NCBI GenBank assembly: GCA_027575765.1
Contig: JANBPT010000753.1
Location: 1 to 24,118 of the forward strand
From: Tieghemiomyces parasiticus
Lineage: Eukaryota; Kickxellomycota; Dimargaritomycetes; Dimargaritales; Dimargaritaceae
Length of the DNA stretch: 24,118 nucleotides
Reading direction: 5' to 3'
Position 1 is the stretch's first letter; each line of letters starts with the position of its first letter. A model generated the notes under the pieces. That model made no database searches. It saw only the letters and a program-made list of their open reading frames with translations, and was not told where the DNA came from. The position numbers were made by a program, and so were the translations under genes. Below, piece after piece: positions 17,191 to 24,118 of this stretch.

Positions 17191-19510
17191 ATGATGTCCT
17201 CATCGCCTCGTAGTAATATCCCCCGTCGTGCGGTGAGCACATCGTCCGGCACCACCGCTGACGCGGCCACCGCCGTGGCTTCCCCGTCCGCCAACCCAGG
17301 CGATAGCGCTCGGCGTCGCCAGACTCGCCGCGATGAGGTATGCCAGCCGTAAATCGTCGGACAAGTTAATCGGGGGCATATCGGGTCTCCTCCTGCTCGT
17401 TGCCACCATCCTCCCCTCCGCCTGTTGGAGTGCTACGGAGTTGCTCTTGCCTGACCCCGTCCCTGCCGGCTAATCCCGCCTGTCTCTGATTACCTTCCAC
17501 TCAACACCCCCCCCCTCCACTTTCATTGTGCAGGCCATTCGAAAGAAGGCCGAGACGGAGCTCTCGCGCAAGATCTCCAGTCCCAAGAGCCGCAACCTGC
17601 AACGGACCAAGCGTATCCCGGGCACGGTGTCGAGCCTACAGCCGTCGCCAGCACTCACAGTACGCCACAGCATGACTATCCAGGAGGCGGCTCAGCTGAT
17701 GGCAGCTAAGAGGGCAGACTCGGTGCTGGTGGTCAACCATGACGAGCGTCTGGCCGGTATCTTCACAGCTAAGGACGTGGCGTTCCGGGTGGTAGCCGAG
17801 GGTAGCGATGCGCGGGCGGTACTGGTGTCTCAAATTATGACGCGGGATCCGCTGTGTGTCATGACCGATACCAGCGCCACTGAGGCCCTCAACACGATGG
17901 TTAGCCGCGGGTTCCGCCACCTTCCTGTATGTAACGAGGAGGGTGACGTGGTGGGACTCCTGGACGTCATCAAGTGCATGTACGAGGCCCTCGACAAGAT
18001 GGAGCGGGCCTACGGGTCCAGCCGCAAACTGTACGACGCGCTGGAAGGCGTGGAGAAGGAGTGGACCGTAAACTCCGGACCCCTCATGCAGTTCGTTGAC
18101 GCCATGCGCGAGCGGATGGCTTGCCCTGACCTAACCACCGTGCTCCGCGAGACCGAGCCGGTGATCGTGTCCCCGCGGACCAGCGTACGCGAGGTGGCGC
18201 ACCACATGCGCAACCAGCGCACGACAGCCGCCCTGGTCGTCGAGGACTCGGGGCGCCTGACGGGCATTTTTACCAGCAAGGATATCGTCTTGCGCGTCAT
18301 CGCCGCCGGACTGGAGCCTTCCAATTGCAGTGTGGTGCGCGTCATGACTCCGCACCCGGACACCGCCCTGCCCACCACCACGGTGTTGGACGCCCTCAAG
18401 CGCATGTACGAAAACCATTACCTCAACCTCCCCGTGGTGGGCGCCGAGGGTGATATCCTAGGTCTGGTGGACGTGCTCACCCTGTGCTATTCTACTCTCG
18501 AGCAGATGAAGTCAATCCAGGGCCAGGAGGCGCCCGAGGGTGGCCCACTCTGGAGTCGCTTCTTCGGGGCGGCCGGGGCTGGGGTCCACGACGGCGAGAA
18601 CGACTCGGTGTATTCGGACTCGATGGCCAATTCGGCGAACCCGCACCCACCGCCGTATCCAGGCGGTAGCGCCGTCGGGAGCTCCGCAGGCCGCTACCGT
18701 CATCACCCCATGTCGCCGGGTACCGACCTGGCTTCCGCCGAGGTGTACCCTCACGAATCGGTATCGGTGGCGGAAGACATCGCGTCGGCCGTCAACTCGC
18801 GGATCGGCGGCGAGTCGTACGTGGCGTCCACGGCGGCCGGCGGGGCCGGTATCCCGGTACCCTCGGCCGTGTTCGACGAGGGTCTGTACGTGTTCAAGTT
18901 CAAGTCGCCGACGGGTAAGGTCCACCGGTTCACCGCAAACTACCAGAACCTGGGCGAACTGTACGCCACGGTCGTGACCAAACTGGCCCACGATGGGGTG
19001 GAGGACCCCGAGCGTCGCCTCCACGAGGCTGGTCTCGGGTACCTGGACGAGGAGGACGACTTGGTGCTGATTTCGGTCGAGGCCGACCTCCTCGAGGCCG
19101 TCAAGATTGCCCGTGCCCACCAGTGGCAACGTATCGTGCTGGCCCTCAACCCAGAATCGCCCGCCACATCCGCCATGGCGGCCGGAGCGGCGGTGGCGAC
19201 GACGCCGGCGGATTCGCGGGCCCCGTCCGTGATGAGCCAAAGCGTCGCTGCAGGAGGGGGTGGTTTTGGTGTGGGTACCACCACCCCGGTGGAGATTGGT
19301 AGTCTGCCGGCCCTGTCGCGAGCCGCTTCCGAGGTAGCGGGATCCCTGACCCCGACCAATCATGGCTACGAGTACCGTCGTGGGGCGGGTAAACGCGAGT
19401 CTGGTGATCCCCCGCTCATCCCGGAACCCTGGATTATCCCCGCGGCTATCGCCGGTGGGTTCATGGCCGCCCTGGTTGGCCTGGTTATTGTCCTCAAGAT
19501 CACCAAGTAG
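17191..19510 (+). CDS. CBS and PB1 domain protein of the fungal Mug70 type, tail-anchored, two exons
   Basis: Exon 1 (17191-17337, 49 aa) begins MMSSSPRSN and ends RRDE at a GTATGC donor. The intron 17338-17533 (196 nt) ends in TTGTGCAG; exon 2 runs from 17534 to the TAG at 19508-19510, for 707 aa in all. Frame is phase 0. The open frame of exon 2 reaches back only to a GTG, so an upstream exon is needed. Four CBS repeats lie at about 87-142, 150-197, 257-309 and 318-367 (for example SVLVV...LAGIFTAKDV, and GFRHLPV...VVGLLDV). A Ser/Pro/His-rich linker is followed by a PB1 domain at about 499-587 with an acidic OPCA-like YLDEEDDLVLI. The C-terminus has a hydrophobic segment at about 682-704 (IIPAAIAGGFMAALVGLVIV) and then only KITK. 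CBS pairs usually bind adenosyl nucleotides and PB1 pairs proteins. The domain order matches S. pombe Mug70, whose role is poorly known. Family call strong, membrane anchoring inferred. Confidence 0.9.
17338..17533 (+). other. Intron of the CBS-PB1 gene
   Basis: Donor GAG|GTATGC, acceptor TTGTGCAG|GCC, with ACTCAAC and TGATTAC as possible branch sites upstream of the acceptor. It contains in-frame stops, and removing it joins two phase-0 exons. Confidence 0.8.
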
Positions 19511-19598
19511 TAGAAGGAGGCGGGACTGGGCGGGGAGGGGGGCAGGGAGAGAAACAACCTTTACTACTTGTACCTTCCTTTATATACCCTCGGCGGGT

Positions 19599-19611
19599 TA
19601 TATATATATAT
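19599..19611. repeat. (TA)n microsatellite
   Basis: About six tandem TA units about 90 bases after the CBS-PB1 stop codon, in the likely 3' UTR or terminator region. Confidence 0.75.
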
Positions 19612-21023
19612 CTTCACGAAGATTGGAGGGGAGGTTATATACTTTGTCGCACCCAGAATAATGCACGCACAAATCTCGCATTGCTCAAGCTCTACATGTC
19701 CAATGACCTTGTTATCTTACTTTCCCTCCACTCTCCTCCGTATTACAACACATTAGCATCAAGAAGCTCCGGCCTCCGTCCATCACATCCCATTAAATAC
19801 CAACAACATTAGTTAATATACCACTATTTGTAGGGCGTAGTTTCACTAGCCATTATCCTACTCAGCATGGAAGCTAGGTGATCTCAAGCACCCCTCCCCC
19901 CCTTTCCTTTAGGAAGTAGGGAATGCTTCCGTCCTTTATTTTATTACTTGTACAGAATGACTCGTACACCACGGAACCTCGACGTGGTGGAGGGGACGAC
20001 GCATGGTGGACGTAGGTTGGTCTGAGAGCCGGTACAAAAGAGGGAAAGGGCCATGAGGCTGGCAGCTGTTGTACTGGGAAGGAAGGGAGGGAGGAGGGAT
20101 ATGCAACCAAGCGGCAAGCCTACCTTTGCCTCGTTCGCCGTTCCGTCGTCGCTTGGTTTCCAGCCGCCATCTTCATCCTCCTCCTCCCTCCCCAGTAGCA
20201 AATGGGGAGAGGGACTAGTGATGCTGGTTTGCCTGCCTCCCGCCCGCCCCCCTCCGCTGCCGGGGACCCGGGCCACAGGGATTAGAATTCCGACATGTCT
20301 TCCTTCCCTTCTCTCTTCGCCTTGACCGCCCCGACCTCGCCTCGCACTCTCGGTCCTTCGGGAAATCTACGCTGCCGTACCGCCCAATAAGGCAAGCACC
20401 GTGTCCTATATCGGAAGATCGGGAACACCGACCGTTGGGAGATGATCGAGTCGCTCCCTACAATACCATAACGGGGATGGGTGGTGATGGCGAATAGGTG
20501 TTTAGTTATTATTAGTTCGTCTCTGTTGCCCCCCCCTCTCCCTCCGCCCGCCCCTCCCCCTTTTTCTCACCAGGTATAGGTAAGGCTGGCTTTGCTAGAT
20601 AGCCGGATGACGGTGGGAGGGAGTGCTAACATACCACCTGGCAGCCTGTCACACGAGCGACGGAATGCAAGGCACGGAAGAGGAGGGGGTGGAGGAACAG
20701 CACAAGTGCACACACTCGAGCGGGTCATTCAATGCAAGCGAGACGTCAACGGTGTCCCCACACCACTGATAACCGCGGCCCTTGCCTGTCCGATACGGGG
20801 TAAAAGAGGCGCCATCAAAAAGCCCGTAAGCGAAGGGGAGAGAGAGGAGGGAAAGGGACCTGGTGGGACAGGACCAGGGCCAGCGGGTCGAAAGGTAGGG
20901 GGGAGGGCTAATGTCGGGCGCGTAGTCCAAGTGAATGGCAAGGTGGCCGAACAGAAAATTTTAAAAAAGGTCGATGCCGGTCCCAGGATGTGTGGTCTAA
21001 GGGCAATCCCCGCAGAGGCAGGT

Positions 21024-21043
21024 AGGAAGGAAGGAAGGAAGGA
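21024..21043. repeat. (GGAA)n microsatellite
   Basis: Five tandem AGGA/GGAA units in purine-rich intergenic DNA. It explains the repetitive residues in open frames that cross this position. Confidence 0.85.
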
Positions 21044-22308
21044 TTGGCAACCGGAGAGCGAGAGAGAGAAAACGAAATCTTACACTGCACTGCCCATTGG
21101 CACGACGACTTGGCGCTAGGTGATGGTGGTTAGGGAAGCTCCGGGCCAAACATGTTTACGAGTGGAGAGGGGCACCGATCGCCCGTGACGCAAACACCCC
21201 CTCCTCCCTTCCACCATGCACAACCTAGCCTGCACCTTCAATGAAATACTATGTGTGCTGCACTAGTCCGACGCGCCTGTTGTGACCCGCCCGTTCGGCG
21301 TAGTGGTGGAGGTTGGTCCCTGAAGCTGCGTCGGAGAGTTTTTATTTTCTCGCGCGATCTGGGGTGTGTATCGATTGTGACAGCAGGTCCGCGAGAACAA
21401 TCGCCCAACTCGGGTCAGTTAACAGGGGTAGCGGCGAAAGTAGAGAGGGGGGGAAGGGGGAGGGTGTTAATACGCTGAGGAGTGGGACGAGTTCTAGTCG
21501 GTAAGTAATATGGCCAGTGATCCTATTAAGGGGCGCGACCTTCAGGCCCCTCTCAACATCAACAAGGGGCGCGCGTCCGCGTTGGTTAGGTGTGCCAGGC
21601 AGGGCTAGTAGACCAAAACACACACAAGTACAGTTAGGAGTGAGCGACTGAGGCCCAGGGGTGATTGGTGCCGATCGCAATCATTGCCGGAAGAATTTGT
21701 ATACAGATGAGGAACTAGGGAGGAGGATCTTTAATAAGAGGTGGAAGTACATGGGGGTTAGAAGGCAACCAAAACTAAGCGAGCGGATAAAGCCATCGAC
21801 CGCCATTGACGGACGTTGCGGCGAGATGGGTGTGAAAAACCAGGCCAGTGTCGCCCGGGGTACACAGTAGCAGACGGAGCGCGGGTATCCGGGGAGGGGG
21901 AGGAGGGGGCTCAACGCCGCCCCCACAATCGTCCAATACCGCGCCCCCCCACCGACAAACCAATATCGACCGCTCCAAGTTGAATGCGATTAGCAACCCG
22001 CCCGCACGGTGAGAGGTGCGATCCGGGGGTTATTATTGAATGAAAGCAGGTAATAGTAGTTGTAGTCGTGGAAGAGTTTGTCTACAGCAAAGAACTCACA
22101 CAGTGACTTGGAGAAGACAAGCCTACAGCAGGGACCACGCACCGAAGGCCTGACGTAAAACAATAAATTGATGCAAAAACAGAAGGATGTCAGGAAGATT
22201 ACGAATTATGGTCGTCCCGGAGAAATCGGTTCGCCCTACCGGAGGGTCAAATTAGGGGAGGACGGGTAAATGGAAAACAGGGTTGTTGACGGGGGTACGG
22301 GCGGACGC

Positions 22309-23151
22309 TTAATTGACTGGGGAGGTGGGGGCAGCAGCTAGAGGCGACGAAGAGGAGCCCGAGCACTGGCCACGGCACTTACGCCGGCACTTGCGGGGTG
22401 TCGTGGTGCCGACAACCTCCGAGGCAGTGCCAGTAGCGGTGGGAGCATTGGCAGAGGGAGCCATGTCAGTGGAAGTGCCGGTGGCAGCCGGGGCGGCGAC
22501 GCCGCTGGTGACGGGGGTAACCGTGGCACTGGCCGAGGGCCGTTCCATAGCACCGCCGTTCTTGAGGTCAAAGCAGGTGGAGTACTGCTGACCGGCGGGG
22601 TTGGCGTTAAACTCCCAGAAGTACACGAGCTGGATGTCGCCGCTGGGGAGGTCGTCGGGCAGGGTGTAGCTACCGTAGCAGCTGGTGTTGTCGGTGAGTG
22701 GCAGGTCGCACTGGCCGTCAGTAATGAAGTTCCACTCGCCCACGACCTTGGCTGAGCTGCGCTTGTTGTAGTCCAGGGTGTCAATGTTCTCGTCTGGGAA
22801 GTAGAGCACCTTGACCTTGGAGGTGGCGTAGGCCTGGTGGCCGTTGATTTCGTAGCGGACGTTGTAGGTCTTGCCGGCCTTGGCCACGCCCTGGGGGTAC
22901 TTGGCACTGTAGTTGGCGGTGTCCTGGCGGCCAGGCTGGCACATGGGCTGGGAGGACGGGGTACCCGAGAACAGGTAAGTGTAGTCGGTGTTAATGTTCA
23001 CGTCCTCGCGCCCGGGGTAGCCGCGCGGGTAGCCGTTGCACTGGCGCTCAACGGGGTCCCAGTCGATGCAGTCGGCCCAGGTGTGGGCAGAGGCCAACTG
23101 GGGGAGAGCAAGGGTGGCGAGAGCCGCCGCGGTGAGAAGGAAGCTACGCAT
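22309..23151 (-). CDS. Secreted LPMO-like protein with a likely copper histidine brace
   Basis: Single exon, 280 aa. The signal peptide (MRSFLLTAAALATLALPQLASA) ends at A22, leaving His23 as the first mature residue (HTWADCIDW). This is the hallmark of copper lytic polysaccharide monooxygenases. The second histidine is probably H105 in YEINGHQAY. An aromatic pair near the end (YFWEFNANPAG at 177-187, then STCFDLKN with F194) fits the axial-residue strand of the LPMO fold. Six core cysteines (28, 39, 71, 148, 158, 193) could form three disulfides. The N-terminal block has GYPRGYPGRED, which I cannot tie to a specific CAZy family. After about residue 205 comes an Ala/Thr/Ser/Pro linker, likely O-glycosylated, and a basic Cys cluster (KCRRKCRGQC) at about 254-263. 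LPMOs cleave chitin, cellulose or other glycans oxidatively outside the cell. The fold and secretion are well supported; substrate is unknown. A non-catalytic copper protein is the alternative. Confidence 0.75.
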   Translation of the reverse strand: MRSFLLTAAALATLALPQLASAHTWADCIDWDPVERQCNGYPRGYPGREDVNINTDYTYLFSGTPSSQPMCQPGRQDTANYSAKYPQGVAKAGKTYNVRYEINGHQAYATSKVKVLYFPDENIDTLDYNKRSSAKVVGEWNFITDGQCDLPLTDNTSCYGSYTLPDDLPSGDIQLVYFWEFNANPAGQQYSTCFDLKNGGAMERPSASATVTPVTSGVAAPAATGTSTDMAPSANAPTATGTASEVVGTTTPRKCRRKCRGQCSGSSSSPLAAAPTSPVN

Positions 23152-24118
23152 GGTGGGTGGATATTGCGGGTGGTTGAGGGCGAAGGTACAAAAGGACCAA
23201 ACAGTAAAACAGCAACCTTGGTGTCAAACGAAGGCCGTGTGCGAGGGGGAGAATAAGGAGCGTGGAGCTTGGTTATCGCACAAAAGGGTAGGTGGTTTTA
23301 CCAAGCGAAAGGGCAAGTCACAGGCGGTCGTTAAAGTAGTAGCTACGCTGGACAACAGACTAGCTGGTGAATAGGTAGACAATCGGTAGGTCGTAGACAA
23401 GGAGAGGCCCAGGAGAGGACAGACGTTGCCGTTAATAAAAATAAAGGAGGTAACTGAGGAAGAGCTGAATAGAGGGGGCTGCAGGAGAGCGAGGCAGACA
23501 CAGGCACACAACAAGAGGTGGAAGGCACAGGGGGCTCCGAGGAGAAACGAGGGAAATGGAGGTGGTAGCGACTAGTCTGCGCGAGTTGCAGGAAATGGTT
23601 AACCTAGGCAGGGAAGGGGACGCGGGGGGCCGCCATCCTTATATACTTGGGGAGGAACCGCGAAGTGCCCCCCTAGTTCCCCCATGCGCTCTCGCGCTGT
23701 GCATACACGCTTCACCTCCCCGTTTTCTTCCGGCCCACTGTGCCTCTCTGCAGCAGAGGGGAGGGGACCCTCTTTTTTATCACGGCCCCCTCCTCCGTTC
23801 CCGTTCGTCGCCAGCACGCGCGACGCTTCCCCTCCGCCCAATTGGGGGAACCCGTTCTCCAACGCCCCATGTGGCCGCCTGCCCCCACTGCTCCAATCCC
23901 CGTCGGCCCTAGTCCTCCCTCCATGGTAGCTGGAAGCTGGAACGACTCTGCAGAACGACAGATCACCCAGCCGACTTAACAGTCGCGGGCTGCCGGTCCT
24001 GCCCATCATCCACACCCCCTTTTGCTCCAGCTCCTTTGCTCCACCCTATCGCTGGCCCTCCCCGTGCCTGGAGGGGCCTATTGGTGGCCGATTGTATAGG
24101 GGGCGGCTATACGGCCGC
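23152..24118. other. Upstream region of the LPMO-like gene and right end of window
   Basis: On the minus strand 23152-23637 is largely pyrimidine-rich and is probably leader/promoter DNA of the LPMO-like gene. The remaining bases to the end show no supported gene; overlapping short frames at 23556-24015 look like chance. A gene starting beyond the right edge cannot be excluded. Confidence 0.45.
23638..23645 (-). promoter_or_regulatory. TATATAAG box upstream of the LPMO-like gene
   Basis: Consensus TATA box oriented toward the LPMO-like gene, about 490 nt before its ATG at 23151. If used, the 5' leader would be about 450 nt. Position and sequence only. Confidence 0.4.

Larger units (their letters stand above)
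19511..22308. other. Gene-poor region between the CBS-PB1 and LPMO-like genes
   Basis: This is a convergent interval of 2.8 kb. It includes a TA repeat at 19599-19611 just after the CBS-PB1 stop, purine-rich DNA at 20600-21060, a GGAA repeat at 21024-21043, and the short direct repeat AAGGGGCGCG near 21530 and 21565. One weak minus-strand spliced candidate with an AATAAA lies at 19935-20176 (see findings). No transposon or RNA gene was recognised. Confidence 0.5.

Noticed and set aside
18512..19363. 283-aa open frame antisense to the CBS-PB1 gene
   Set aside because: It is a mirror of GC-rich codons in the real gene; composition is Arg/Gly/His-rich with no domain.
20592..21119. 175-aa plus-strand frame
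   Set aside because: Gly/Arg/Lys/Glu-rich product of purine-rich DNA and the GGAA repeat; no protein-like pattern.
22338..22907. 189-aa open frame inside the LPMO-like gene
   Set aside because: Low-complexity Ser/Thr/Pro/Ala shadow of the real frame, which has a signal peptide and ordered motifs.
23599..24015. 138-aa minus-strand frame near the right edge
   Set aside because: Gly/Arg-rich, overlaps other frames of similar length and shows no domain or splice context.
1..24118. CRISPR arrays, rRNA genes, insertion sequences or a biosynthetic or defence cluster
   Set aside because: No regularly spaced repeats, rRNA-like sequence, transposase or reverse-transcriptase motifs, or functionally linked neighbouring genes were visible. 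The genes found are independent eukaryotic units.

Overview
The window looks like nuclear DNA of a fungus, probably an early-diverging, GC-rich one. This is an inference from four things: short spliceosomal introns with GTAAGT-type donors and CTGAC/TTGAC-like branch sites; TATA-like boxes; a CBS-PB1 protein of the fungal Mug70 type; and a fungal-style NIPA transporter with very long disordered parts. There are no ribosome-binding sites, operons, CRISPR arrays or recognisable transposons. The lineage cannot be fixed from the sequence alone.

Layout: (1) 508-2120, minus strand, a three-exon gene for an Alr4036-type FMN-binding oxidase-like protein. (2) 2121-5426, about 3.3 kb without a convincing protein gene, holding a degenerate type II tRNA-like element at 3993-4081. 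(3) 5427-7341, plus strand, a two-exon gene for an unrecognised protein with a signal peptide. (4) 7743-10478, minus strand, a NIPA-type magnesium transporter, convergent with gene 3. (5) 10479-14239, about 3.8 kb of gene-poor DNA with one weak spliced ORF candidate. (6) 14240-15700, plus strand, a STEAP-like metalloreductase: an NADPH-binding oxidoreductase domain followed by six membrane helices with both expected haem-ligand histidines. (7) 17191-19510, plus strand, a two-exon gene for a four-CBS plus PB1 protein with a C-terminal membrane anchor. (8) 19511-22308, gene-poor, with one weak small spliced candidate. (9) 22309-23151, minus strand, a secreted protein with a likely copper histidine brace (lytic polysaccharide monooxygenase-like). 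(10) 23152-24118, leader or promoter DNA with no further gene seen.

The genes are independent eukaryotic units on both strands and do not form one pathway. Loose themes are metal handling (a probable Mg2+ transporter, a ferric/cupric-reductase-like protein and a probable copper enzyme) and flavin redox chemistry, but neighbourhood in such a genome is weak evidence of shared function. I did not find a clear new multi-gene system. The points most worth a second look are the STEAP-like protein in an apparently fungal genome, the LPMO-like protein that I cannot place in a named CAZy family, the unrecognised secreted protein, and the tRNA-like element with a perfect 10-bp competing hairpin.
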